A program made the translations under genes and the position numbers. Positions 1 through 10,438 of a stretch of 64,000 nucleotides of DNA are shown here, piece after piece. Where the stretch lies: NCBI RefSeq assembly GCF_009708175.1, contig NZ_WMBB01000010.1, forward strand, positions 186,001 through 250,000. The letters run 5' to 3'. The notes beneath the pieces were generated by a model, which did no database searches, was not told the origin of the DNA, and saw only the letters and a list, made by a program, of their open reading frames with translations. This DNA comes from Nocardia aurantiaca (GTDB lineage Bacteria > Actinomycetota > Actinomycetes > Mycobacteriales > Mycobacteriaceae). The stretch's first letter is position 1; each line of letters opens with the position of its first letter.

Positions 1-821
1 TCCTCGCTCTCGCAGAGGAACGCGCAGGTCGGGCCGGAGCCCGAGACGATGCCCGCGAGGGCTCCCGCGCCGACGCCCGCGCGCAGGGTGCGGCGCAGGT
101 CGGGTTTCAGCGAGAGCGCCGCGGCCTGCAAGTCGTTGCCGAGCAGCGGGGCGAGCTGCGCGGACTCTCCGGAAGCCAGGGCCTGCAGCAGGTCCTCGGG
201 GCTGCCGAGCCGGGGCGGATCGCCGACCTCGCGCAATCGGTCGAGTTCGCGAAAGACGGCCGGGGTGGACAGACCGCCCTTGGCCAGCGCCAGCACCCAG
301 TGAAAAGTGTTGCGGGACAACACCGGAAGCAGCTTCTCGCCGCGACCGCGGCCGAGGGCGGTGCCGCCGTGCAGCGAGAAGGGCACGTCACTGCCGAGTT
401 CGGCTGCGATATCGGACAATTCCGTGCGCCCGAGGCCGAGTTCCCACAGGTCGTTCAGGCCGACCAGGGCGGCGGCGGCGTCCGCGCTGCCCCCGGCCAT
501 GCCGCCCGCCACCGGAATACCCTTGGTGATGGCGAATTCCACCAGTGGCGCGCGTCCGCCCAGGTCGGCCAGTTTGACGGCAGCCTGCCAGACGAGATTG
601 CCGCGATCGGTGGGCACCTCGTCGGCGCCTTCGCCGGTGACCTTCACCCGTAGCGCCGCGGCCGGCGCGATCTGGACGTCATCGCTCAGCGACAGCGCCT
701 GGAACACGGTGGTGAGGTCGTGGTAGCCGTCCTCGCGCAGGTCGCCGACTCCGAGGTGCAGGTTCACCTTCGCGGGCGCGCGCACGACGATGGGGCTGGG
801 CACAACTGAGAGCACGCGCAC
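1..821 (-). CDS. ispE: 4-diphosphocytidyl-2-C-methyl-D-erythritol kinase IspE (3' end outside window)
   Basis: Phosphorylates CDP-methylerythritol with ATP in the cytosolic MEP route to isoprenoids. The frame begins at GTG 821 (a TAG sits two codons upstream; GTG 815 is an in-frame alternative) and is still open at position 1, so about 273 codons are visible and roughly 30-40 C-terminal residues are missing against a usual length near 310. GHMP-kinase signatures are visible: PAKVNLHL at residues 16-23 and the glycine-rich ATP loop VAGGMAGGSADAA near residues 103-115. It is the outermost member of the mycobacterial-type block ispE-ksgA-rpfB-tatD-metG, here spread out by inserted genes. No promoter was recognised. 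Confidence 0.93.
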   Translation of the reverse strand, partial: MRVLSVVPSPIVVRAPAKVNLHLGVGDLREDGYHDLTTVFQALSLSDDVQIAPAAALRVKVTGEGADEVPTDRGNLVWQAAVKLADLGGRAPLVEFAITKGIPVAGGMAGGSADAAAALVGLNDLWELGLGRTELSDIAAELGSDVPFSLHGGTALGRGRGEKLLPVLSRNTFHWVLALAKGGLSTPAVFRELDRLREVGDPPRLGSPEDLLQALASGESAQLAPLLGNDLQAAALSLKPDLRRTLRAGVGAGALAGIVSGSGPTCAFLCESE

Positions 822-862
822 AGCCTAGTCGACAGATTTCCCATTCGAGTACTTGCGCGAGG

Positions 863-905
863 TACCCATGGGGGGTATGTTTCTCGATGTCGGGGATACC
901 CCCAC
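863..905 (+). promoter_or_regulatory. Candidate copper-responsive (CsoR-type) operator ahead of copZ
   Basis: Positions 863-877 read TACCC-ATGGG-GGGTA-like, an inverted repeat with CCC/GGG arms flanked by TA, and 892-905 hold a second GGGGATACCCCC-type element. G/C-arm dyads of this form are typical of CsoR sites in front of actinobacterial copper operons. The pair lies 33-75 bases upstream of the copZ start, where a repressor would cover the promoter. No csoR gene is in the window, so the regulator is inferred. Confidence 0.45.
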
Positions 906-937
906 ACCGTATGAATCAGCGAGCGAAGGAGTCCGCC

Positions 938-1144
938 ATGGCCACCAGCACCTACACCGTCACCGGCATGACCTGCGGCCACTGCGTCGGTTCGGTGCAG
1001 AAGGAGATCAGCAAGATCGCGGGCGTCACCAGCGTGGATGTGGATCTCGCCACCGGCCTGGTCACGGTAGAGTCCGCGGCCCCGCTCACCGACGCCGATG
1101 TGATCGCCGCCGTCGACGAAGCGGGTTACGAGGTGGCCAGGTGA
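938..1144 (+). CDS. copZ: CopZ-like heavy-metal-associated copper chaperone
   Basis: A 68-residue soluble HMA-domain protein. The metal-binding motif GMTCGHC lies at about residues 10-16, in the loop that binds one Cu(I), and the rest fits the ferredoxin-like HMA fold. It would pass Cu(I) to the P-type ATPase encoded two genes downstream. ATG 938 is chosen because AAGGAG sits 6 bases upstream; an in-frame ATG at 887 would add residues that do not fit the family. The stop overlaps the GTG of the next gene (GTGA at 1141-1144), which implies translational coupling in a copper operon. Confidence 0.9.
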   Translation: MATSTYTVTGMTCGHCVGSVQKEISKIAGVTSVDVDLATGLVTVESAAPLTDADVIAAVDEAGYEVAR

Positions 1145-2036
1145 ACGATCGACTGCGGTTCGCCGCCTTCGGCGGCGGACTGGTCGTCTTGTTCGGAGCC
1201 GCGCTCGGCATCGGCGCCCTGGTGGGCGACCGGTCCGGCGCGGCCCCGACCGAGGCCGGCCCCGACCACAGTCAACATGCGGCCGCGGCGGCGACGGGAC
1301 TCCAGGACAACCTCTCCGGCTACTCCCTCGGTGAGATCAGCGCCCCCGCCGCTCCCAATCAGCAAGGCGCACTGCGATTCCGGATCACCGGCCCGCAGGG
1401 CACCGTCACCCAGTACGACAACCTGCACGACAAGGACCTGCACCTGATCGTGGTCCGCACCGACGCGAGCCAGTTCCGGCACGTGCATCCGAACCGGGCC
1501 GCCGACGGCACCTGGTCCATCGACTGGAAGTGGGCCGAACCCGGCAGCTACCGCGTCTTCGCCGACTTCTCCCCCGCCGGCGGGCCCGGCGAACTGATAC
1601 TCAGCCGCACCGTCGCGGTCGCGGGGAGCGTGACCGACAGGCCACTGCCGCCGGTCTCGAAGACCGCCGAGGTGGACGGCTACCGCGTCACCCTCAACGG
1701 CGATCTGAACACCGCGGGCAGCGCGCTCACCTTCACCATCACCCGCGACGGCAAACCGGTCACCGATCTGCAGCCCTACCTGGGCGCGTACGCTCACCTG
1801 GTGGCACTACGGGTCACGGACCTGGCCTACCTGCACGTCCACCCCGAGGGAGAGGTCGGCAAGACCGCACCCGGCCCCGACGTCGTCTTCCACGCGCAAG
1901 CGCCGAGCGACGGCACATACCGCCTGTACCTGGACTTCCAGCACGGCGGCGCGGTGCACACCGCGGAATTCACAGACGAAGCATCCACTGTCGCACCCGC
2001 TTCGGGTGCGCCCGCCCACCACGGAGGAGGTCACTC

Positions 2037-2040
<4 letters not shown>
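1141..2040 (+). CDS. His-rich membrane-anchored extracytoplasmic protein of the copper operon
   Basis: A 299-residue protein starting at GTG 1141, inside the copZ stop. Residues ~8-28 form one hydrophobic segment (signal anchor). The exterior part carries DHSQH near residue 42, HLIVV and FRHVHP near 100-120, LHVHPEGE near 225 and a terminal HHGGGHS, a spread of His pairs suited to metal binding. Its two similar beta-rich halves each contain a Y-HxH-type block. The gene overlaps copA by ATGA, so it is the middle gene of a three-gene copper operon. I infer a copper-binding or buffering role outside the membrane; no enzymatic motif is visible. Confidence 0.7.
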
Positions 2041-4349
<2,309 letters not shown>

Positions 4350-4538
4350 GGAAAACCGATTCCAGCCCCCGGGCCGCCCGAATCATCCGATCCGGGTGGC
4401 CCTTTCGCATCCGTCGGATATCGACGCCGCGGCTGCAGGGCATCGATGCCGCGGGGGCGTAGGGCATCGGCGCTGCCGCGAACGGAGCATCGTGTTGAAT
4501 GGCGGGTGACCACCGCCGCCCCCGCTCGAGGAGCCCAG

Positions 4539-5039
4539 TTGACCACCATCGCCGAATACCTGGCCACCGCCCAGATCGAGGCCGCCCCGGTCGACCCCGC
4601 CGCGCCCGGCGCACCCAAGGTCGCGGTGGGCGTCCCCGAAGGCTGGCGGCACGTTCCGCCGAACATGTTCCCCGGCTCCTACGGCGTCTGGACCGAGGCC
4701 CCCGTCAACGGCTGGGCCGACAACGCCGTCCTCCTGGTCGCCACCTTCACCCCACGCGTCGACGCCCGCGAACTGCTCACCCACGCCTTCGCCGACGCCC
4801 GCCAACTGCCGAGCTGGCAGGACCTGGAAACCGACACCGAGGACTTCGAGGGCTACCCCTCGGCCGGCATCACCGGCACCTACGTCGTCGGACAGCTCAC
4901 CCTCTGGGCCTACAACCGCTACATCATCGTCGACTCCGACAACGGCCAGTACCTGGTCCAGCTCACCATCACCACGCGCGGCGACAGCGACGGCGCCGCC
5001 CCCACCGCCATCCTCGAGGGCCTGTCCATCTCGGCCTGA
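4539..5039 (+). CDS. LpqN/LpqT-family protein without signal peptide
   Basis: A 166-residue protein of the LpqN family, whose mycobacterial members are lipoproteins of unknown or cell-wall-associated function. This copy begins LTTIAEYL with no lipobox or hydrophobic leader, so it should be cytosolic or loosely associated. TTG 4539 is preferred because GAGGAG lies 5 bases upstream; GTG 4506 is in frame but lacks a ribosome site. Family-like stretches include VPEGW near residue 35 and the C-terminal QYLVQLTITT block. It stands alone, with remnants of an HTH/DUF397 pair running toward it on the other strand. Confidence 0.72.
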   Translation: MTTIAEYLATAQIEAAPVDPAAPGAPKVAVGVPEGWRHVPPNMFPGSYGVWTEAPVNGWADNAVLLVATFTPRVDARELLTHAFADARQLPSWQDLETDTEDFEGYPSAGITGTYVVGQLTLWAYNRYIIVDSDNGQYLVQLTITTRGDSDGAAPTAILEGLSISA

Positions 5040-5225
5040 GACTTCACCGCCCCCGACGCCGCTGGCAAGAAAGCGGTCCCACTGCTCACCGGAGAACACG
5101 AGCGCGGGACCGCTGGGATTCCCGGAATCGCGGACTCCCATCTCGCCCCGGTGCAGGAATGCGACTTCGACGCAGTCCTGACCTCCTCCAGGTACTTTTG
5201 AACCATTCGGCTTGGGCCAGCTCAC
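5037..5225 (-). pseudogene. DUF397 protein remnant without its own stop
   Basis: The frame beginning at GTG 5225 matches the short DUF397 family, which has a Cys-Val-Glu-Val-Ala core, then VRDS, GP.L.F and a W-x-x-FL end: here CVEVA near residue 18, VRDSGNPSGPAL near 31 and QWDRFLA near 48. Intact members stop about ten residues later, but this frame runs on for some 200 codons antisense through the LpqN-like gene, so the natural stop is lost. DUF397 genes normally pair with an HTH gene just upstream, and a scrap of one is present there (5229-5370). I read this as a decaying Scr1-type regulator/DUF397 pair. Confidence 0.5.
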
Positions 5226-5228
5226 CTT

Positions 5229-5370
5229 TCACCCTGAGCATTCCTTCGCCGGCCGCCGCAGCATGTTCGCGCTGTCCGCCGCGTTCAACGCCATTCGCTC
5301 GATCGTCCCGAACGCGGTCCGATAGTGAGCGACCGTATCCTGCAGTTCGAAGCACATTGCACCTCGATGC
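5229..5370 (-). pseudogene. C-terminal remnant of an Scr1-type HTH regulator (DUF5753)
   Basis: Reading down from about 5370 to the stop at 5229-5231 gives about 45 residues ending in VAHYRTAFGTIERMAL and ADSANMLRR. This is the characteristic tail of actinobacterial XRE proteins with a DUF5753 domain, which typically end in a Y..AF..L...AL..E.S..LI pattern. The HTH and the rest of the sensor domain are absent. The stop lies 4 bases before the GTG of the DUF397 remnant, the usual arrangement of the pair. Assignment rests on pattern memory only. Confidence 0.42.
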
Positions 5371-5442
5371 AAACCCTGAATCCAGGGCGGTGCGCACTGC
5401 CCTGAGCGTCCAGATCACCGACATCGAACGTAGGGGTACCTC

Positions 5443-6177
5443 ATGAAGATCGCGGTTCTCGGCACCGGACTCATCGGCTCACAGGTCATCAGCGACCTGA
5501 CCGCAGCCGGACACGACGCCACCGGGCACTCCCGCGCGACCGGCGTCGACCTGCTCACCGGCGACGGGCTCGACGACGCGCTCCGCGGCGCCGAGGTCGT
5601 CGTGAACGTGACCAACTCGCCCACCTTCGACGACGCCTCCCTCGACTTCTTCCGCACCTCGGTGACCAACCTGCTGGCCGCCGCGCAGGCGGCGGGCGTC
5701 GGGCACATCGTGACGCTGTCGATCGTCGGCGTCGACCAGGTACCCGACATGGCCTACTACCGCGCCAAGACCCTGCAGGAGGACCTGGTCAAGGCCGGGC
5801 CGATCCCGTACTCGATCGTGCGCGCCACCCAATTCATGGAGTTCGTCGCACCGACGATGGACTGGACCACCGACGGCGACGTCGTACGCCTGCCCGCCAC
5901 CCCGATTCAGCCCATCAGCTCCGCCGAAGTCGCGGCAACGGTCGCCGAGGTCGCCGCGGGTCCTCCGCTGCGGGGCACACGTAACATCGCCGGCCCCGAC
6001 GTCTTCACACTCGACGAACTCGCCCGTATCACACTGGAGGCCACCGGCGACCACCGTCACGTCGTCACCGACTCGACCGCCGGCCTGTTCGCCCTTGTCA
6101 AAGGTGACGTACTCACCGCACCAGAAGGCGCTCACCTGACCGGCACCCACTACCGCGACTGGCTACGGTCACACTGA
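5443..6177 (+). CDS. NmrA-like / atypical SDR NAD(P)-binding oxidoreductase
   Basis: A 244-residue atypical short-chain dehydrogenase. The nucleotide-binding loop is GTGLIGSQV at residues ~7-15, followed by a Rossmann fold, YYRAKTLQEDLV near 103 (the YxxxK arrangement) and ATQFMEF near 130, as in NmrA/YwnB-like and NAD(P)H-binding proteins. Members act as reductases or redox sensors on unknown substrates. The gene stands alone behind the HTH/DUF397 remnants; no good ribosome site is seen apart from TAGGGG about ten bases upstream. The substrate cannot be inferred. Confidence 0.8.
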   Translation: MKIAVLGTGLIGSQVISDLTAAGHDATGHSRATGVDLLTGDGLDDALRGAEVVVNVTNSPTFDDASLDFFRTSVTNLLAAAQAAGVGHIVTLSIVGVDQVPDMAYYRAKTLQEDLVKAGPIPYSIVRATQFMEFVAPTMDWTTDGDVVRLPATPIQPISSAEVAATVAEVAAGPPLRGTRNIAGPDVFTLDELARITLEATGDHRHVVTDSTAGLFALVKGDVLTAPEGAHLTGTHYRDWLRSH

Positions 6178-6350
6178 CCGCCGTGAACGTCCACCAGGCC
6201 GTCACTACAGCGGACGGCGGGCGGACGCATCGCCAGGCCGGCGATGTTCGCTGTCCGCAGGTGGTGGAGCGCGGTCGTCCAATGCGGTAGTGCCGGAAAC
6301 GCACCTTCGGCCTGCCGGGCCGCCCGGGGGTCGAACCGTAAATTCGAAAA

Positions 6351-6620
6351 ATGGCCGCTACGAAACCCACCGCACACGTCTTCCTGACCGACTCCGCCGA
6401 GTGGTTCGCCCGCTCGGCACTCGGGGCACGACTGATCAACCGGGAACCGGACGAATCATCGAGCGACCCGGGCTTCCTGAGGGTCCAATCCCACTCGATA
6501 CGAGAGGGGTGGCTGATGTGCTGGGCTATCCTCACCAACCCGGTCACCGACGATGACATGGTCGAGGTGAAGCTTCCCACCCACGCGGTCTCCGGCGTCG
6601 TGGTGCTCGAGAACTCCTAG
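6351..6620 (+). CDS. Small protein of unknown function
   Basis: An 89-residue frame from ATG 6351 to TAG 6620. I do not recognise a family. It is listed because nearly every third codon position is G or C, as in true genes here, and the C-terminal half alternates hydrophobic and charged residues (ending VSGVVVLENS). The N-terminus contains AEWFARSALGARL. No signal peptide, membrane span or catalytic motif is visible, and there is no clear ribosome site, so the real start may be internal, such as ATG near 6515. Confidence 0.4.
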   Translation: MAATKPTAHVFLTDSAEWFARSALGARLINREPDESSSDPGFLRVQSHSIREGWLMCWAILTNPVTDDDMVEVKLPTHAVSGVVVLENS

Positions 6621-6957
6621 CTTCCCCGTCCTGGATGACGCTCGTACTGGCGGCGCGCTCGCGTGGCCGGCCACCGACACGGGAACGTTTGCTGACAGCC
6701 AGACCAGACGACCTGCAAACCTTCGACAGAATTCGAAACCGACAATCATCACTATCCAGCTAACGGGCTCGGACCCTGCCTGACGATCGGAAAGCATGCC
6801 GGTGATCCGCACGGATCAAAATGCCGTCCAACGCGACACACCAACCAAGAAATAGCCGTCCACCAGCGCATACACAAATGGATGCGCACATTATGATGTG
6901 AAAGGAGCAGCGGAGGAGAAAGCCGACCAGAGCAGGGGCAGGAAAGGAACGAAGATC
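6621..6957. promoter_or_regulatory. Intergenic region with dyad and -10-like promoter for the His-rich gene
   Basis: This 337-base stretch has no credible gene. Near its end, 6887-6900 form an inverted repeat CACAT-TATG-ATGTG with TATGAT at 6892-6897, a good -10 box, so the dyad lies on the promoter core of the gene starting at 6958. A repressor responding to metal would fit the His-rich product. It does not match the mycobacterial Zur consensus closely enough to name a regulator. Confidence 0.4.
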
Positions 6958-7257
6958 ATGGCGACACCCGAGCATGCGACGCACCGAGAGCACGACCACA
7001 CTCACGGCGAAGGTTGCGGACATGTAGCTGTCCCGCACAACGGGCACACCGATTATGTGCACGACGGCCACCTGCACCGCCGCCACGACGACCACTACGA
7101 CGAGTGCGAACCGGCCGGACACACCACGCACGACCACCACGATCACGTCCACGGCGAGGGCTGCGGCCACACCGCCGTACCCCATGGCGACCACACCGAT
7201 TACCTCCACGAAGGACACCGGCACGCGAGCCACGAAGGCCACTACGACGAGCACTGA
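6958..7257 (+). CDS. Histidine-rich metal-binding protein with two tandem repeats
   Basis: A 99-residue, highly acidic and His-rich cytosolic protein made of two near-identical repeats of about 45 residues: HGEGCGHVAVPH...HTDYVHDGHLH...HDDHYDE, then HGEGCGHTAVPH...HTDYLHEGHRH...HEGHYDE. Each repeat has one cysteine in GEGCGH and about ten histidines. Similar single-repeat proteins occur widely in actinobacteria near zinc transport genes, so a zinc or nickel storage role is a reasonable inference. ATG 6958 follows AGGAACGAAG. An overlapping upstream in-frame ATG (6898) is embedded in the -10/dyad region and is less likely. Confidence 0.75.
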   Translation: MATPEHATHREHDHTHGEGCGHVAVPHNGHTDYVHDGHLHRRHDDHYDECEPAGHTTHDHHDHVHGEGCGHTAVPHGDHTDYLHEGHRHASHEGHYDEH

Positions 7258-7306
7258 CCGCGCGAGGCCGGGATGGCGAAACCGCCGGTGCCCGGCTTGC
7301 GCGGGA

Positions 7307-8551
7307 TCAGAACATCGACTGATCGGTCGGGACGAGTGAGCGTCGTGGCGAGGGCAGCGCCATCGCGAGTTCCCCCCGTCGAGCAGCCCGCCACCACCGG
7401 CGTCCGGAGTCCATGGCACTCCCCATCTTGCGCACAGCGGATACCTGCGTGAGCAGGTGCAGCTGATATCGCCACGGCATCTGCAGCCCGTGCCGAGCCG
7501 CCATCGCATAGGCGAACCGCACGGCGTCGCGGTCGAGATACCGGTCGACGTGTTCGAACCAGATCATGCTGGCACGGGCGGCGGCCTGGATCGGGCGCAG
7601 CGCGGCGCGGCTGTGCGCATCGTAGTTCTCCAGCGCGTCGGCGAGCTCGGCATGCTCGTACAGGTTCTGTGCGAGCACCACGGCATCGACGATTGCCAAC
7701 CGGGTGCCCGAACCGATGGTGAAGTGCGTCGTGTGCGCCGCATCGCCGAGCAGCACAACGTTGTCGTGATACCAGGTTTTGTTGGTTACCTCGGAAAAGC
7801 GGCTCCACCTTGCGAACTCGCCTCGCGTCTTGCTGATCAACGAGTGGCCGTCGAGAACGCGCGCGAATATGTTCTCCAGAACACCCAAGTTCTCCAGGTT
7901 GTCCAGGGAATCGAATCCCAGTCCATGCCAGGTCTGCGGTTGGCACTCAACGATGCAGGTGCTGATTTTGTCGGCGACCGACGGGTAGGCATGGAACCAG
8001 ATCCAACCGGCCGAGGTGTGTTCGAAGGCGAAGGTGAATCGGGTGAAGACCTTGTCCGTACCGAGCCAGATATATCGATTCTCGCCGAGTGTGACGGATG
8101 TGCCGAAATGATGATTACCCAGCTGCCGTACCCGACTGTTCGCGCCGTCGGAGGCGACGATGAGATCGGTGTCGTCGAAGCCGGACAGATCGTGGACCTC
8201 TCGACCGTGCTGGACATCGACACCCAGGTCGCTCGCCCGCCGGGAAAGTACGTCGAGCAGTGCCGCGCGCCCCAAGCTGAAACCGTAGCCCCCGAAATGT
8301 GCGGTCTGGTCGCTCACATGGATTGCCTGTTCACGCCATAGGACCGACTCGGCACGCACCGCCTGGGCGCTGTCGGGGTCATTGAGATACAGAATGTCGA
8401 GCAAGTCGTCCCAGTACACGACGCCCCAGCCAAAGGTGGACCCGGGGGGATCGCGGTCGATAACCGTGATGTCATGGGCCGGGTCGCGCCGCTTCATCGA
8501 AATAGCGAAGTACAACCCGGCCGGCCCACCACCGACACACGCAATCTTCAT
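7307..8551 (-). CDS. FAD-dependent aromatic hydroxylase (salicylyl-CoA 5-hydroxylase-like)
   Basis: A 414-residue class A flavin monooxygenase. The N-terminal FAD fold is GGGPAGLYFA at residues ~8-17, then VIDRDPPGSTFGWGVVY, which matches the start of salicylyl-CoA 5-hydroxylases. GDAAHTTHFTIGSGT near residue 275 is the second flavin-binding motif. It uses NAD(P)H and O2 to hydroxylate an aromatic ring, likely a CoA thioester or free acid; the fused C-terminal reductase of the bifunctional enzymes is absent. ATG 8551 is chosen where the Rossmann fold begins; the frame upstream is not credible. It is transcribed alone, converging on the His-rich gene. Confidence 0.82.
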   Translation of the reverse strand: MKIACVGGGPAGLYFAISMKRRDPAHDITVIDRDPPGSTFGWGVVYWDDLLDILYLNDPDSAQAVRAESVLWREQAIHVSDQTAHFGGYGFSLGRAALLDVLSRRASDLGVDVQHGREVHDLSGFDDTDLIVASDGANSRVRQLGNHHFGTSVTLGENRYIWLGTDKVFTRFTFAFEHTSAGWIWFHAYPSVADKISTCIVECQPQTWHGLGFDSLDNLENLGVLENIFARVLDGHSLISKTRGEFARWSRFSEVTNKTWYHDNVVLLGDAAHTTHFTIGSGTRLAIVDAVVLAQNLYEHAELADALENYDAHSRAALRPIQAAARASMIWFEHVDRYLDRDAVRFAYAMAARHGLQMPWRYQLHLLTQVSAVRKMGSAMDSGRRWWRAARRGELAMALPSPRRSLVPTDQSMF

Positions 8552-8658
8552 CTCGTCACCAACTCCAGCCCTGGTCGGTCGAAACCCGGCTGGACATGAT
8601 CGGTACTCGATGCAACCGAGCCCGGCACGCTGTGCGTGTCCGGGCTCAGTCACCGGCG

Positions 8659-9051
8659 CTAGAAGCTGCTGCCCCAGCCGAATGGGTTCCACCAGCCGGG
8701 ATTCCATCCCCAGCCGGAGCCGCCACCCCACCCGGGGCCGCCACCCCAACCGGGGCCGTTACCCCAGCCGTGGCCGCCACCCCAACCGGGGCCGCCACCC
8801 CAGCCATGGCCGCCACCCCAACCATGGCCGCCACCCCAACCGGGGCCGCCACCCCAGCCATGGCCGCCGCCCCAGCCATGGCCACCCCCACCGGGGCCGT
8901 CGACGAGCTGGGTCGCGGACGTGGGCGTCGTCGCGTGCGCGGTAGGCGTTTGCGCCGCGGCTACGGCGACCGGAAGCGCGGCGACCGCGGCTATACCGGC
9001 GGCGGCCGCCAGCCGTGCGAACTTTGTGTGTGAATTCTTTCTCTCGGTCAT
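8659..9051 (-). CDS. Secreted Gly/Trp/His-rich hexapeptide-repeat protein
   Basis: A 130-residue exported protein. Residues 1-33 are a signal peptide (basic MTERKNSHTKF start, Ala-rich core, cleavage probably near AAAQT). Residues 55-114 consist of about ten hexapeptides GGG-x-G-W with x = His, Pro or Ser, and the tail ends NPGWWNPFGWG. Such low-complexity Gly-Trp repeats are found in small secreted actinobacterial and plant wall proteins; with His in half the units, metal or wall binding is possible. No homologous function is recognised. Confidence 0.72.
   Translation of the reverse strand: MTERKNSHTKFARLAAAAGIAAVAALPVAVAAAQTPTAHATTPTSATQLVDGPGGGGHGWGGGHGWGGGPGWGGGHGWGGGHGWGGGPGWGGGHGWGNGPGWGGGPGWGGGSGWGWNPGWWNPFGWGSSF
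8710..8889 (-). repeat. 18-bp tandem repeat array inside the Gly/Trp-rich gene
   Basis: About ten consecutive 18-base units coding GGG(H/P/S)GW. Units differ mainly at the fourth codon (CAT/CAC for His, CCG for Pro), producing the visible alternation of ccatggccgccacccc- and ccggggccgccacccc-type blocks on the plus strand. It is a protein-coding minisatellite, not a CRISPR: there are no spacers. Confidence 0.85.
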
Positions 9052-9262
9052 GATAGGGCTCCAGATGCTGTCCCGACCTGCTGGAATTCTACGCGGTTTC
9101 GCAACCTCTAGAAGTCGCCGCAATGACCCATATACAATGCCCGGCACATTTCCCACGGTGCCCTGATCCGAGGATATGGGCGCTCCGGGCCTTCGCTGCG
9201 ATCGGATATTGGTGACGCAATGTCGTCGAGCAATGCGTCAGGGGTCTCGACAATGCTCCCGC

Positions 9263-9703
9263 TCAGGGTTCGAGATCTGGCACTGCCTTTCCGCTGGAAA
9301 CATCGAAGGGCACCGAAGCCTGGTCGTGCGTAATCACCCAGCGCCCGTCGAGCCTCCGATAACAGAACGTGGCGCGGACCCACATTCCGCCGGTCTCCGT
9401 TCCGTTGTGCAGGGTGCCGCTCAGGCGACCGAAGCCGTGCCCGAATGCCACGTCCTCGCCCACGGTGAGAGTCAGGTCGCGCAGCTCATAGGTCACGTCC
9501 CGGAAGAACGTGAATACCTTCGCCCAGTTCGCCAATTTCGCCTCGACGCCGACATGCTGTAGCGGCGGCTCGACATCGAAGGACACCACATCGGTTGCGT
9601 AGAGCTGTCCGAGGCTCTCGAGGTCCTTCGCTCGGATTCCTTCGATCAAGTTCTCGATGTGCTGCCTGATAGCGGCTTCGTTCGAAGTCATTGCATTACC
9701 CAT
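9263..9703 (-). CDS. SnoaL-like / NTF2-fold protein
   Basis: A 146-residue protein of the SnoaL/DUF4440 superfamily. It has an N-terminal helix (IRQHIENLIEGIRAKDL), a D-V-V-S-F-D turn, then VRATFCYRRLDGRWVITHDQASVPFD near the C-terminus, the classic ketosteroid-isomerase-like strand pattern. Proteins of this fold bind small hydrophobic ligands or isomerise them; no substrate can be read. It lies 27 bases downstream of the FMN reductase gene on the same strand, so they are probably co-transcribed and opposed to the ECF41 sigma gene, which itself ends in the same fold. ATG 9691 is an alternative start. Confidence 0.8.
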   Translation of the reverse strand: MGNAMTSNEAAIRQHIENLIEGIRAKDLESLGQLYATDVVSFDVEPPLQHVGVEAKLANWAKVFTFFRDVTYELRDLTLTVGEDVAFGHGFGRLSGTLHNGTETGGMWVRATFCYRRLDGRWVITHDQASVPFDVSSGKAVPDLEP

Positions 9704-9730
9704 GGGTAGATATCTTTCGGATAGATGTGT

Positions 9731-10303
9731 TCAGGCGACCGGTACGGCGGCGCGCAGCGGTGCGAGCGCGTTGCTCCAGGCGATGAGCTGATTCAGCGTT
9801 TTGTCCAAGGCGGCGACATGGTGGTCGCGCGGTGTGAAGGTGGTGTGGTTCTCGAAATCGGTGAGCAGCGAGATCGAGACCTGATAGCCGACGTCGGCCA
9901 TGCCGAGCGTGGCGCAGACCGTCCGCAGTTGCACCACGGCGCGGGCGCCGCCGTTCGCGCCGTAGGAGACGAATCCGATCGCCTTGTCGGTCCACTCCGC
10001 CAACAGGTGGTCGAGGGCGTTCTTCAGTACTCCGGGGACGCCGCCGTTGTATTCCGGCGTCACGATGACGAAGCCGTCGAACGGGGCGATCCGCTCGCCC
10101 CAGGCGCGGGTGTGTTCATGGGGCGAGGGGCCGAACAGCGGCGGCGCGGGCTCGTCCAGATGTGGTAGCGGGTGGTCGCGCAGGTCGATCAGTTCGAACT
10201 CGGCGTCGCCGCGCTGCGATGCCGTGTCCAGAACCCACTGGGCGACCTGCGAGCCGTTGCGGTTGGGCCGGGTGCTGCCGAGGATGATGCCGATTCTGGT
10301 CAT
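9731..10303 (-). CDS. NADPH-dependent FMN reductase family protein
   Basis: A 190-residue flavodoxin-like reductase. GSTRPNRNGSQVAQW at residues ~9-23 is the phosphate-binding loop and TPEYNGGVPGVLKNALDHL near 80-98 is the family signature. It transfers electrons from NAD(P)H to FMN or quinone-like substrates. It is divergent from the ECF41 sigma gene with 135 bases between. ECF41 factors typically control an adjacent oxidoreductase or carboxymuconolactone decarboxylase gene, so this gene is the expected target. The SnoaL-like gene follows. Confidence 0.88.
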   Translation of the reverse strand: MTRIGIILGSTRPNRNGSQVAQWVLDTASQRGDAEFELIDLRDHPLPHLDEPAPPLFGPSPHEHTRAWGERIAPFDGFVIVTPEYNGGVPGVLKNALDHLLAEWTDKAIGFVSYGANGGARAVVQLRTVCATLGMADVGYQVSISLLTDFENHTTFTPRDHHVAALDKTLNQLIAWSNALAPLRAAVPVA

Positions 10304-10438
10304 TTCCGGAACTCCTGCTTTGCTGAACGGGTCATGACCTTCCGACGACGCAGCCGTCCGGAATGTCAGGCCGCCTCACAAATCGGGTCGCTGATTCGTC
10401 GATTTCGGTGAGCCACGCACAGACCGGAGGAGCCGACC

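Noticed and set aside
8710..8889. Regular short repeats resembling a CRISPR array
   Set aside because: The 18-bp units are contiguous, have no spacers and keep an open frame of GGGxGW; it is a coding repeat.
10304..10438. ECF41 promoter (TGTCACA-type -35 with CGTC -10) before the reductase gene
   Set aside because: TGTGAG/TGTCAG and CGTC elements occur but not with an acceptable spacing; not annotated.
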